This document shows, one piece after another, positions 33,105 through 43,457 of a stretch of DNA of 64,000 nt. The stretch lies in NCBI GenBank assembly GCA_963764365.1, contig CAVXSI010000002.1:62001-126000 (forward strand). The letters are read 5' to 3'. The translations under genes and the position numbers were made by a program. The stretch comes from VRUE01 sp963764365. GTDB taxonomy: Bacteria > Actinomycetota > Thermoleophilia > Solirubrobacterales > 70-9. Numbering within the stretch: the stretch's first letter is position 1; the number at the start of each line of letters is the position of its first letter. A model generated the notes under the pieces. It saw only the letters and a list, made by a program, of their open reading frames with translations. It had not been told where the DNA came from and made no database searches.

Positions 33105-34433
33105 TCAGCGGCGCGTCCTCACGAAGACCAGCCGGGTCGCCGCGATCGCCACCGCGCAGGCGCAGATCAGCGCCAGGTCGCCGCGGTCGGCGTCGGCGAG
33201 GTGGTAGAGCAGGCCGCAGGCCGCGGCCAGGCAGGCGGTGCCGCCGAGGTAGGCGAGGCCGCGGTCCCAGCCGGGGGTCGCCGTGTGGCGGGCGTGCAGG
33301 AGGTTGACCAGCGCGAAGACGAGCAGGAAGGTGAGCGAGCCGAAGGCGACCACGGCGACGATTCCCGGCAGCAGCGAGAAGGCGCCGCCGAGCAGGGCGA
33401 GGGCGACGACCGCCGTCGCCGGCAGGCCGTGCCGGCGACGGCCGAGCGCGTCCGGCAGCTCGCCGGCGACGCTGACGTCGCCGACCAGGCGCGCGGTCGA
33501 GAACAGGGTCGCGTTGATCGCCGAGCCGGTTGAGAAGACCGCCGCGACCGTCGCCGCCCAGAGGCCGAACTCGCCCAGCGCCTGCTTGCCGACCAGCGAG
33601 AAGGCGACCTCCTTCTGGGCCGCCAGCAGGTGGTCGGGGACGAGCATCTGCGAGGCGAGGGTGACGGCGACGTAGACCAGGGTGACCAGGGCGACCGAGA
33701 TGTAGAGGGCGCGGGGCAGGGTGCGCGGCGGGTCATCGAGGTCGTCGTAGTCATAGGGCAGCAGCTCGAAGCCCTCGTAGGCGACGAAGATCAGGGCGGC
33801 GCCGAGGAAGACGCCGAGCAGGCCCTTGTCGTCGAGCGGGGCGAGCCGTTCGGCGCTCAGCATCCCCAGCCCGACCAGCGAGACGCCGCCGAGGACGAGC
33901 AGCTTCACGGCGACGATCAGGTCCTCGGTCAGGCCCGAGGCGGCGACGCCGCGCAGGTTGACCGCGACGAAGGCTGCCAGGACCCCGACGCCGGTGAGCC
34001 GCGCGACCATGGCCGGGGCGCCGAACGCGTAGGCGAGGTAGTGGCCGAAGGTGAAGGCGTAGACGGCGAGGGCGAAGACGTAGCCGGCGATCAGCAGCCA
34101 GGCGACCCAGGCGGCGGCGCCGTGGTGCCCCTCCTCGCGCAGGTAGGCGAACGGGCCGCCGGAATGCCCGGAGCGCAGCGCCAGGCGAGCGAAGGCGTGG
34201 GCGGTCAGCATCGCGATCACGCCGCCGACCAGGAAGGCGGCGAAGGCGAGGTGGCCGGCGAGGTCGACGGTGACCCCGAGGACGCTGAAGATGCCGCCGC
34301 CGATCATCCCGCCGATCGCCATCGCGCAGGCCTCGCGCAGGCCGAGCCGCTCGCCGCGACTGCGCCGCGCATGGGTGCGCGGGTGGTAGGGCGGGCGGGC
34401 TCCTGCGGTGGTGGTGCGCGCGCTGCGGTTCAT
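33105..34433 (-). CDS. APC-family amino-acid permease
   Basis: 442 residues, about twelve membrane helices. The first helix carries the APC motif (AMAIGGMIGGGIFSVLGVTV), and later LIFVAYEGFELLPYDYDDLD resembles the consensus amphipathic region. Substrate unknown; cationic or neutral amino acids are usual for this subfamily. The end of the gene probably overlaps the start of the P-type ATPase. It is divergent from purU with only 24 bp between starts. Confidence 0.85.
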   Translation of the reverse strand: MNRSARTTTAGARPPYHPRTHARRSRGERLGLREACAMAIGGMIGGGIFSVLGVTVDLAGHLAFAAFLVGGVIAMLTAHAFARLALRSGHSGGPFAYLREEGHHGAAAWVAWLLIAGYVFALAVYAFTFGHYLAYAFGAPAMVARLTGVGVLAAFVAVNLRGVAASGLTEDLIVAVKLLVLGGVSLVGLGMLSAERLAPLDDKGLLGVFLGAALIFVAYEGFELLPYDYDDLDDPPRTLPRALYISVALVTLVYVAVTLASQMLVPDHLLAAQKEVAFSLVGKQALGEFGLWAATVAAVFSTGSAINATLFSTARLVGDVSVAGELPDALGRRRHGLPATAVVALALLGGAFSLLPGIVAVVAFGSLTFLLVFALVNLLHARHTATPGWDRGLAYLGGTACLAAACGLLYHLADADRGDLALICACAVAIAATRLVFVRTRR

Positions 34434-34457
34434 GGCGTCAGACGCAATCATCCTCGT

Positions 34458-35312
34458 ATGTCCGGCGACTCCCCCACCTCGCGGCTGCTGCTCGCCTGCC
34501 CCGACCGGCCGGGGCTGATCGCCGCGGTCAGCGGATTCCTCGCCGAGGCGGGCCGCAACATCGTCGACGCCGACCAGCACTCCAGCGACGAGGGCCGCTT
34601 CTTCATGCGGATGGCCTTCGAGCCGGCGCCCGAGGCGGAGCGGGCGGCGCTGCACAGCCGCTTCGAGCACGAGCTGGCCGGGCCGCTGCGGATGGAGCAC
34701 CGATTCGCCGAGCCGGGCGCGCCGAAGCGGGTGGCGATCATGGCCTCGCGCGAAGACCACTGCCTCTCCGACCTGCTCTGGCGCTGGCGCAGCGGCGAGC
34801 TCGGCGGCGAGGTGGTCGCCGTCGTCTCCAACCATCCCGACCACGCCGCCCAGGTCGAGTCGCTCGGCCTCCCCTACCACCACGTGCCGGTCGCCGAAGG
34901 GCGCCTCGAGGAGGCCGAGCAGCGGGTGCTGGAGCTGCTCGGCGGCGAGGTCGAGCTGCTGGTCCTCGCCCGCTACATGCAGATCCTCACCGCCGGCTTC
35001 CTCGACCGCCTCGGGGCGCCGGCGATCAACATCCACCACAGCTTCCTGCCGGCCTTCGTCGGCGCCGACCCCTACGCGCGGGCGCACGAGCGCGGGGTGA
35101 AGCTGATCGGTGCCACCGCCCACTACGTGACCGAGCAGCTCGACGCCGGGCCGATCATCGACCAGGACGTGACCCGGGTCAGCCACCGCGACGAGATCGC
35201 CGACCTGATGCGGATCGGCCGCGACGTCGAGCGCCTCGTCCTGGCCCGAGCGGTCAACGCCCACCTCGACGACCGGGTCCTCGTCGACGGGGCCCGGACC
35301 ATCGTCTTCTGA
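34458..35312 (+). CDS. purU: Formyltetrahydrofolate deformylase
   Basis: 284 residues. An N-terminal ACT-like domain (LLLACPDRPGLIAAVSGFLA) precedes a formyltransferase fold with VAIMASREDHCLSDLLWRWR, the catalytic HH region INIHHSFLPAFVGADPY and GATAHYVTEQLDAGPII. It hydrolyses 10-formyl-THF to formate and THF, balancing one-carbon pools and feeding formate to purT in some bacteria. Confidence 0.93.
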   Translation: MSGDSPTSRLLLACPDRPGLIAAVSGFLAEAGRNIVDADQHSSDEGRFFMRMAFEPAPEAERAALHSRFEHELAGPLRMEHRFAEPGAPKRVAIMASREDHCLSDLLWRWRSGELGGEVVAVVSNHPDHAAQVESLGLPYHHVPVAEGRLEEAEQRVLELLGGEVELLVLARYMQILTAGFLDRLGAPAINIHHSFLPAFVGADPYARAHERGVKLIGATAHYVTEQLDAGPIIDQDVTRVSHRDEIADLMRIGRDVERLVLARAVNAHLDDRVLVDGARTIVF

Positions 35313-35404
35313 CGGTTGTCAGGCGGCGCTGAGCGCGCCCGACCCGAGGCCGGAAAGGGTCAAGGTCCGCAACATCACCCTCGCCCCGGCGAAGGGGACG
35401 CTGG

Positions 35405-37309
<1,905 letters not shown>

Positions 37310-37390
37310 CGGCCCGAGCATGACGCACCCGGCCACCCGCCGGCTGGTCGTTTTACCGGCGCATACAGTGGTAAACCGTTCAGTCGACGC

Positions 37391-38080
37391 TCAGAGGATC
37401 AGGGTGAGGACCCCGCGGAGGATCATCAGGCCGCCGAAGACGAGCGCCGCGCGGGTCGCCCAGACGCGGCCGCGGAGGCGCAGCTTCGCCTTGGCGCTGT
37501 CGATCGCCCGCGGCGTCCACTCGGGGGCGAAGGTGTAGCTGAGCAGCGGCAGCTCGAGCAGCATCAGCATGATCAGGTTGAAGGCGAGCACCGAGAGGAC
37601 GGTGAGCGGGGTGGCCAGTTCCTCGTCGGCGATCCGGCTGAGCGCGGTGATGTAGGTCGCGCCGGGCAGGGTGAGGACGGCGCCGACCGCGAACGTGACC
37701 CGAGCCGAGCCCTTGCCCAGCTCGCGCTGCCAGCGGGGCGGGCCCTCCTCGAGCTTTCCCTTCGCCGCCTTGCGCGCTTTGCGCCGCGCGGCCAGGCGCT
37801 CGTCGCGGCCGCTGGCGAGCACGAAGCCGATCGCCAAGGCGAGCAGCCCGAGGACGATGTCCTCCCCGGGGCCGAGCGTCGTCTTGCCGCTGTTGAGGAC
37901 TTCCGAGTCCTGCAGGGCGAAGACGATCACAAGACCGAGCGTGACGCTGGTCATCGCCGCGCCCAGCAGGTAGCCGAGGAGCAGCCGCTTCGGGTGCGGC
38001 ATCATCAGCATCACCGTCGCCGCGGCCAGCAGCGTCGGGTAGAGCGCCGCCAAAAACGCGAGGAAGAAGACGTCGCCCAT
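37391..38080 (-). CDS. GAP/LysE-like membrane protein
   Basis: 229 residues with six hydrophobic helices (FFLAFLAALYPTLLAAATVM; KRLLLGYLLGAAMTSVTLGL; and others) and a basic cytoplasmic loop (RKARKAAKGKLEEGPPRWQR). This matches the GAP family of actinobacterial membrane proteins related to LysE exporters, some of which move lipids or small solutes. The substrate is unknown. It follows the ABC-F gene's start region with 81 nt between them. Confidence 0.65.
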   Translation of the reverse strand: MGDVFFLAFLAALYPTLLAAATVMLMMPHPKRLLLGYLLGAAMTSVTLGLVIVFALQDSEVLNSGKTTLGPGEDIVLGLLALAIGFVLASGRDERLAARRKARKAAKGKLEEGPPRWQRELGKGSARVTFAVGAVLTLPGATYITALSRIADEELATPLTVLSVLAFNLIMLMLLELPLLSYTFAPEWTPRAIDSAKAKLRLRGRVWATRAALVFGGLMILRGVLTLIL

Positions 38081-38165
38081 GGTGTGACCCTATCTGGACG
38101 TGCCGGGCGTTAGATACCCATGCGGGCACTCAATCGCCGGCGCGTCCGCCGGGTACGCTTCCTTG

Positions 38166-38675
38166 ATGGAGCGCGAGGAGTTGAGGTCGATTCAGGCGCC
38201 GCTGAAGGAGCGCTATGCGGTGGCACCCGAGGCGGCGGTGGTCACGCTGCGGGCGAGCGGCTCTCTCGGCGACGGCGTCTCCTGCTCGGTCGACACCGGC
38301 CGCGCCCTCGCCGAGGCCGGCCTGCACCCGGCCTCGGGCGGCGACGGCACTCAGCTCTGCTCGGGGGACATGCTGCTCGAGGCGCTGGTCGCCTGCGCCG
38401 GCGTCACCCTGCGGGCGGTCGCCACCTCACTCGGGATCGCGGTCGAGTCGGGCACCGTCCGTGCCGAAGGCGAGCTCGACTTCCGCGGCACCCTGGCCGT
38501 CGACCGCGACGCCCCGGTCGGCTTCCGCGCGATCCGCCTTGCCTTCGACCTTGACACCGACGCAACGGAGGAGGAACTGGACACGCTGATGAAGCTGACC
38601 GAGCGCTACTGCGTCGTCTTCCAGACCCTCAGCGCCCCGCCCGAGCTGTCGGCGACCTTCGCGACGAAGCCGTAG
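38166..38675 (+). CDS. OsmC-family protein
   Basis: 169 residues. The two family cysteines are at LEALVACAGVTLRAVA and ERYCVVFQTL, typical of OsmC/Ohr-type thiol peroxidases or of the less-studied YhfA-like group. The fold fits (GSLGDGVSCSVDTGRALAEA at the start). It may detoxify organic peroxides. ATG 38166 is used; an upstream GTG at 38100 lacks support. Confidence 0.8.
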   Translation: MEREELRSIQAPLKERYAVAPEAAVVTLRASGSLGDGVSCSVDTGRALAEAGLHPASGGDGTQLCSGDMLLEALVACAGVTLRAVATSLGIAVESGTVRAEGELDFRGTLAVDRDAPVGFRAIRLAFDLDTDATEEELDTLMKLTERYCVVFQTLSAPPELSATFATKP

Positions 38676-38799
38676 CGGGCCTTTTTCACTCTGCTGCTTC
38701 GCGACAGTCTGGTCGATCGTGCCCTTGGTCCCGATCGTGATCGGGCCGAGCGCCGCGGCCAGCGCCTCCTCGCTCGCGCCCGCGGCGAAGACCACGCTA

Positions 38800-39157
38800 T
38801 GGAGGCGGCCGGAATTGAACCGGCGTCCCAGGCCGTAGTGCGAAGGTCTCTACAGGTTTAGCCGGCGCTTGATTCTCGGCTCCCGGGGTCCGCGCCGGCG
38901 GGCACTACGGGAGACAGAGCCCTCTGAGATGTCCCCTGGCGGACGGGGCGATCCGCTCGGGTGAGCCCGCAATTGAAGCCGGTGCCCCCCTCCGCGGGCG
39001 GGAGAGGGCCGACTCTCACTCACTTAGATCTAACTAAGCAGCGAGGGCGAACTCATGGTCCGCACGTATTGGTTGGTGCCGGTGTTTAACGAGGCCTCCG
39101 GCCACCTCGACCTGCAACCGTTCGCACGGATCGACCAGGTCGAAGCCTGTCGCCCCC
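38800..39157 (-). ncRNA. ssrA: Transfer-messenger RNA (tmRNA)
   Basis: On the minus strand the 5' end GGGGGCGACAGGCTTCGAC pairs with the 3' end CGCCTCC to give a 7-bp acceptor stem with one G-U pair. The T-arm is GGTTCAATTCC. In the middle a tag frame ends GAG TTC GCC CTC GCT GCT TAG, so the proteolysis tag ends ADHEFALAA. CCA is not encoded after the discriminator A. tmRNA rescues stalled ribosomes together with SmpB, whose gene is 2 kb upstream on the same strand. Confidence 0.95.
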
Positions 39158-39173
39158 GTGCTATGTGGATTCG

Positions 39174-39179
39174 ATTGTA
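39174..39179 (-). promoter_or_regulatory. Possible -10 box of ssrA
   Basis: TACAAT on the minus strand lies 16 nt before the mature tmRNA 5' end, in an AT-richer patch. No convincing -35 box is seen. A precursor trimmed by RNase P would fit. Confidence 0.35.
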
Positions 39180-39201
39180 CGGTGTAATTGAAATCCCGCG
39201 G

Positions 39202-39373
39202 GGCTAGGCGGTTGATTTCGTATTTGCGTGCCCGCGGTGGCGTGACTGGCCAAGCCGGGCGCTGCACGCCGACGAGCGAATAGCAGAGCTATTCGCGAGG
39301 AGGTGGGTGGCGATCCGGCGCCGTGCCAGGCGCGTCATCCGTGGGTGCGGAAATCGGAATCGACCGCCTAGAC
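39202..39373. repeat. Palindromic intergenic element, family C copy 1
   Basis: The outer arms GGCTAGGCGGTTGATTTCG and the inverse of ...CGATTCCGATTTCC pair across about 130 bp. The right arm includes the TAG stop (39368-39370) of the HhH-protein gene. The central hairpin 39276-39296 has a 9-bp stem (GCGAATAGC) and loop AGA. It shares long segments with the copy at 52.7 kb (GGTGGCGATCCGGCGCC). Confidence 0.75.
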
Positions 39374-41091
39374 CCGTGAGCGCCGCTTCAGATCTTCCGC
39401 AAACTCGCGCGGCAGCCCCGGGATCTCGTCCAGTTCGTCGACCGACTGAAAGCGCCCCACCCGCTCGCGATGGGCGAGCAACCGGGTCGCCTGCGTTACC
39501 GAGAGCCCGTGCTCGCGCAGCTGCTCGAAGCTGACGCCGTTGAGCTCGATCGTCTCGCCCTGTCCGGCGACGGAGGGACCCGATCCGGGCGTCGGCGGCT
39601 GACCGGGTTGCGGCTGGGAGCCGGGTTGCGGCTGGGGCGTTGGCGTCGGTGGGGTCGGCGTCGGCTCGGGCGACGGCGGTGGCGACGGCGCGGTCGGCTC
39701 GGGCGACGGCGGGGTCGGCGCGGGAGCGGGCGGGGTCGGCGCGGGCGGCGGGGTCGGCGCGGGCGGCTCGGGGGCGGTCGGCGGCGGCGGGGTCGGCGCG
39801 GCGGTGGGGTCGGCGCGGGCGCGGGCTGCGGCGCGACCGCTCCCAGCACCGCCCGCTCGGCCTCTTCGGCGCGGCGCTCGGCCTCGCGCGCCTGTTCCTC
39901 GGCCTGAGCCACGCTCTGCTCGACCTCGCGCAGTCGCTCCTGCCGCGCGTCCTCCTCCGCTTTCATCTTCGAGAGGCGCTCGGCCTCGGCGGCCCGCCGT
40001 TCCGCCGCCTTGGTCCGCTCCTCGATCTGGCGCAGCCGCTCCTGCGCGTCGGCCAGCGCCCGCTCGTGCGCTTCGTGCTCCTCCTGCAGGCGTTGTTCGG
40101 CGGTTTGAAGGTTGGCACTCGTCGTCGCCGCCGCAGGGGGCGACGACGTCGGCGTGGGCGGCGGCACGGCGGCCATGCTCTGGGTCGTCTGGCCGGACTC
40201 GGCTTTGGCGCGCCGCTCGTCGGCCTCGCGCTGCATCCCCTCGGCCGCTTTGATCCGCCGGTCGGCCTCGGCGCGGATCCGCTCCTCCTCCCGTTGGATC
40301 TCCGCCACCTTGTCGTGAACCCGCTGTTCGGCGGTGGCCGGGTCGTAGCCGCCGGGAGGCGCCGCGGGGGCGGCAGGCGCGCCCGGCGTGGCCGTTTGCG
40401 CGGGGGGCGTGGCCGCCTGCGCGGGGGGCGCCGGGACGGGCGCTACCGGCGGTTGCGGCTGGACCGGCGACGGCGCCTGGGTGGGCGCGGGCGGCGGTGC
40501 CTGGGGTTGCGGGGCGTCGACGTTCACCTGGGCGCCCTGCTGCAACAGCAGCGCCCGCTCCTGGTCGGCCCGGGCCGCCGCCAGCTCGCGCTCGGCCTTG
40601 GCGGCCTCCCGCTTCGCCCTGCGGCTCGAGAACGCCCCCCCACCCTGCGGCTTTCCCCGTCGCTCGGCCTTCTTCCTGGCCCGCTCTTCGCGGCGGCGCT
40701 TCGCTTCCTCCTTGCTCCGTTTGCGGTGCTCCGCTCGAGCCGCTCGCTGCTCCTCGCGGGCGCGTTTGCGCTTCTCCCGTCCGCTCAGCTTCGCGCCGGA
40801 AGCCGCGGGGGGCGGCGCTTTGCCTGGCGCCCCGGTAGGCGGAGGCGGCGCCGAAGCGACCGACGGAGGGGCGGAAGTCGCCGGGGGAGTCGCAGCCGAC
40901 GGAGGCGGCGACCCCGCCGCCTGCACGGCCGACGGAGGCGGCGGCTTCGCTCCGGCGCTGCCCTGCTTCTGCCGCTCCTCCTTGCTGCGGCGCTGGACGA
41001 CGCTGATCACCAGCAGCAGCACGAGGATCGCGACGACGAGCCCGGCGACGAGGTACTGGATGTTGTCGCTGACGAACGAAGCGATCGGCAT
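39368..41091 (-). CDS. Membrane-anchored coiled-coil protein with C-terminal helix-hairpin-helix, frameshifted
   Basis: About 573 residues. One membrane helix near the N-terminus (YLVAGLVVAILVLLLVISVV), then a basic Lys/Arg-rich helix, Pro-rich spacers, a long Glu/Arg coiled coil (EQARERAERRAEEAERA-like) and a Pro/Thr-rich region. At GGGG 39806-39809 the frame shifts. After correcting for one missing base it continues through PAPTPP repeats to a helix-hairpin-helix (LNGVSFEQLREHGLSVTQAT, VDELDEIPGLPREFAEDLKR). This resembles ComEA-type DNA-binding tips on membrane stalks. It lies between smpB and ssrA. Confidence 0.6.
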
Positions 41092-41105
41092 AGCGAAACT
41101 CGACG

Positions 41106-41585
41106 CTACCTCATTCTGCCCTTGAATTCGCGCTCGACCTCGCGCCGCACGTCTCGGTCCGCGATCTCCCGCCGCCGGTCGCGGCCCTCCTTGCCCCGGG
41201 CCAGCGCCAGCTCGACCTTGGCCCGCGAGCCCTTGAAGTAGATCCGGGTCGGGATCAGGGTCAGGCCGCGCTCGGCGGTCTTGCCGACCAGGCGCTCGAT
41301 CTCGGCCCGGTGCAGCAGCAGCTTGCGCGGCCGCTCGGGTTCGTGGTTCTCGCGACTCGCCGGCTCGTATGGGGGGATATGCAGGTTGCGAAGCCAGACC
41401 TCGCCGTCGTCGACCACCGCGTAGGCGTCGGTCATCTGCGCCTTGCCGGTGCGCAGCGACTTCACCTCGGAGCCACGCAGGACGACCCCGGCCTCGATCT
41501 TCTCGATCCACTCGAATTTGTGCCGGGCGCGGCGGTTGGTCGCGACGTCGCCGGAAGCCGGCTCGCGCTTCTTCTTAGAGGCCAT
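41106..41585 (-). CDS. smpB: SsrA-binding protein SmpB
   Basis: 159 residues. The beta-barrel core is standard: ARHKFEWIEKIEAGVVLRGS, EVKSLRTGKAQMTDAYAVVD, LTLIPTRIYFKGSRAKVELA. The basic C-terminal tail (GKEGRDRRREIADRDVRREV) enters the mRNA channel. It delivers tmRNA to stalled ribosomes; ssrA lies 2 kb downstream. MASKKK at 41585 is preferred over an ATG at 41597. Element A4 overlaps the start codon. Confidence 0.95.
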   Translation of the reverse strand: MASKKKREPASGDVATNRRARHKFEWIEKIEAGVVLRGSEVKSLRTGKAQMTDAYAVVDDGEVWLRNLHIPPYEPASRENHEPERPRKLLLHRAEIERLVGKTAERGLTLIPTRIYFKGSRAKVELALARGKEGRDRRREIADRDVRREVEREFKGRMR

Positions 41586-41742
41586 TCGGAACCCCAACGT
41601 GTGCGACTGGCGAGCGCCGGACCAAGCGGGGCAAGGACGCAGGGTGCAGCCTTTGGTGGTGCCAAAGGCAAACCCGAGGACGCCGCACCGCGCAGTGTCC
41701 GCCGCCGCCAGGCGTACGCGGGGGGGTTTCGGAGGGCCTCTT
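41577..41742. repeat. Palindromic intergenic element, family A copy 4
   Basis: The arms AGAGGCCATTCGGAACCCC and the inverse of ...GGGGTTTCGGAGGGCCTCT match. The core AAGCGGGGCAAGGACGCAGG is as in copies 1-3, but the centre is a different hairpin, 41649-41669 (stem GCCTTTGG, loop TGGTG), as in copy 5. The left arm covers the smpB start codon; the right arm stops 16 nt before the rnr stop. Confidence 0.8.
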
Positions 41743-41757
41743 CTTCTTGGCCACCGC

Positions 41758-43371
41758 TCAGCCTTCCACCGGCTCCAGATCCACCCGGCCGCGCGCCGCC
41801 TCGACCCCGCTCACCTGGACGGATATCGGGTCGCCGAGCCGAAGCTTGCGCTTCGACTCGCCGCCGACCAGGGCGGTCTCGCTCGCGTTCAGGTCGAAGC
41901 GCTCGGCGCCGCCGAGCCGGCGGGCCGGCAGGAAGCCCTCGTAGACGTCGCCCAGCTCGCCGCCGAAGCCGACGAAGGCGCCGGCCCGGATCAGCCCCGA
42001 GACCTCGCCCTCGAAGGCGGCGTCGAGGCCGCGCTCGCCGAGCTCTCGCTCCAGCAGGAAGGCGGCGCAGACGCCGTCGGCCCTGCGCTCGATCCGCATC
42101 GACTCGCGCTCGCGCTCGGAGCAGTCCTGCGCGGCCTCGCGCGCCTCGGCCGCGCTCGGCGCCGCCTCGCCCTCGCCGAGGGCCGCCAGCAGCGCCCGGT
42201 GGACGACCAGGTCCGGGTAGCGGCGGATCGGCGAGGTGAAGTGGCAGTAGGCGGCGCTGCCGAGCCCGGCGTGGCCGCTGTTGCGCTCGCTGTACTGGGC
42301 CTGCTTGAGCGATCGGAGCACGAGCGATGTATACGCCTCGCGGCCGTGGCCCCGCCGCGCGGCCTCGCGCGTCACCAGCCGGCTCGCCTCGGCCGTGGCC
42401 TCGGCCGCCTGCCGCGGCGCCAGCCCCTCGCGCAGCGGCGGTGTCGGGATCCCGAGCTCGCCGAGTTGCTCGATCAGCCGTTCGACCCGCCCCGGGTCGG
42501 GCTGGGCGTGGACGCGGTAGATCGCCGGCACCCGCTTGCGCTCCAGCAGCTGCGCGACCTGCTCGTTGGCGAGGATCATCAGCCGCTCGATCAGCCGGTG
42601 CGACTCGGTCTGGGCGACGCCGCGGGCGCCGACCGCGTGCCCGGCCGCGTCGAAGCGGAACTCGGGCTCGAAGGACTCGACGTCGAGGCTGGTCGCGCCG
42701 CGGCGCTCGCCCAGCGCCGCCGCCGCCTCGCGCGCGACCGCGAGCGGCTCGGCGACGCCGGCCGGCGCTTCGGCGCGGCCGGAGAAGACGAGGTCGAGCT
42801 GGTCGTAGTCGAGGCGGGCGTCGGAGCGGATGCGGCTGCGGTAGAAGCGCGAGGCGGCCGGCCCGCCGCCCGGCCCCAGCTCGATCTCCGCCGTCACCGC
42901 CAGCCGCTCGACCCCTGGCGCCAGGCTGCATGCCTGCTCGCTCAGCGCGTGCGGCAGCATCGGCTCGACCGTCCCCGGCGCGTAGGTGCTGTTGCCGCGG
43001 CGCCGCGCCTCGCGGTCGAGCGGCGAGCCCGGCGACACGTGCGCGGCGACGTCGGCGATATGGACCCAGAGGCGCAGCGCGTCGCCCTCGCGGCGAGCCG
43101 AGACCGCGTCGTCGAAGTCGCGCGCCGTCGCCGGGTCGACGGTGAAGGTCGGCAGCTCGACCAGGTCGCGGCGCGGCAGGTCGCGCGCCTCCGCCGCCGC
43201 CGCGGCGTCCCTCGCCTCCACCTCCAGCGCGGCGCGGAAGCCGCGCCATTCGAGCTCGTCGCGCAGCAATGTTTCGACCGCGTCGCGGGCCGTCTTCGGC
43301 GCGCTCTGTCGCTGCCGGCGCCCGCGCGCCCGCTGCCGCTCCCGGTGCTGGCGCCAGTTCGTCCTCGCCAT
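41758..43371 (-). CDS. rnr: RNase II/RNase R family exoribonuclease
   Basis: 537 residues. The RNB catalytic domain is clear: FTVDPATARDFDDAVSARRE with the catalytic aspartates, LWVHIADVAAHVSPGSPLD, YAPGTVEPMLPHALSEQACS and HFTSPIRRYPDLVVHRALL. The C-terminal part (FEGEVSGLIRAGAFVGFGG) is an S1 domain. The N-terminal HTH and cold-shock domains of RNase R are missing, so this is the short type. It degrades structured RNA 3'-5'. Linkage to smpB/ssrA fits its role in tmRNA-mediated decay. MARTNWR at 43371 is preferred to an ATG 16 codons upstream. Confidence 0.9.
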   Translation of the reverse strand: MARTNWRQHRERQRARGRRQRQSAPKTARDAVETLLRDELEWRGFRAALEVEARDAAAAAEARDLPRRDLVELPTFTVDPATARDFDDAVSARREGDALRLWVHIADVAAHVSPGSPLDREARRRGNSTYAPGTVEPMLPHALSEQACSLAPGVERLAVTAEIELGPGGGPAASRFYRSRIRSDARLDYDQLDLVFSGRAEAPAGVAEPLAVAREAAAALGERRGATSLDVESFEPEFRFDAAGHAVGARGVAQTESHRLIERLMILANEQVAQLLERKRVPAIYRVHAQPDPGRVERLIEQLGELGIPTPPLREGLAPRQAAEATAEASRLVTREAARRGHGREAYTSLVLRSLKQAQYSERNSGHAGLGSAAYCHFTSPIRRYPDLVVHRALLAALGEGEAAPSAAEAREAAQDCSERERESMRIERRADGVCAAFLLERELGERGLDAAFEGEVSGLIRAGAFVGFGGELGDVYEGFLPARRLGGAERFDLNASETALVGGESKRKLRLGDPISVQVSGVEAARGRVDLEPVEG

Positions 43372-43457
43372 CAGCCCACTCGCCGAATCGCACACCGCAA
43401 GATGATGGGTTGTCCCCACATCAGGGTGGAAAATCGATCAACTTGTCTCATGGGGGC

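Noticed and set aside
38427..38795. A minus-strand frame beginning MVFAAGASEEALAAALGPI next to tmRNA
   Set aside because: Only the first ~40 codons lie outside the OsmC gene and the rest is antisense to it. The start looks protein-like but no family or upstream site supports it.
39650..39850. GGTCGGCG-type tandem repeats
   Set aside because: They encode the Pro/Thr-rich part of the HhH protein and do not form a CRISPR or satellite array.
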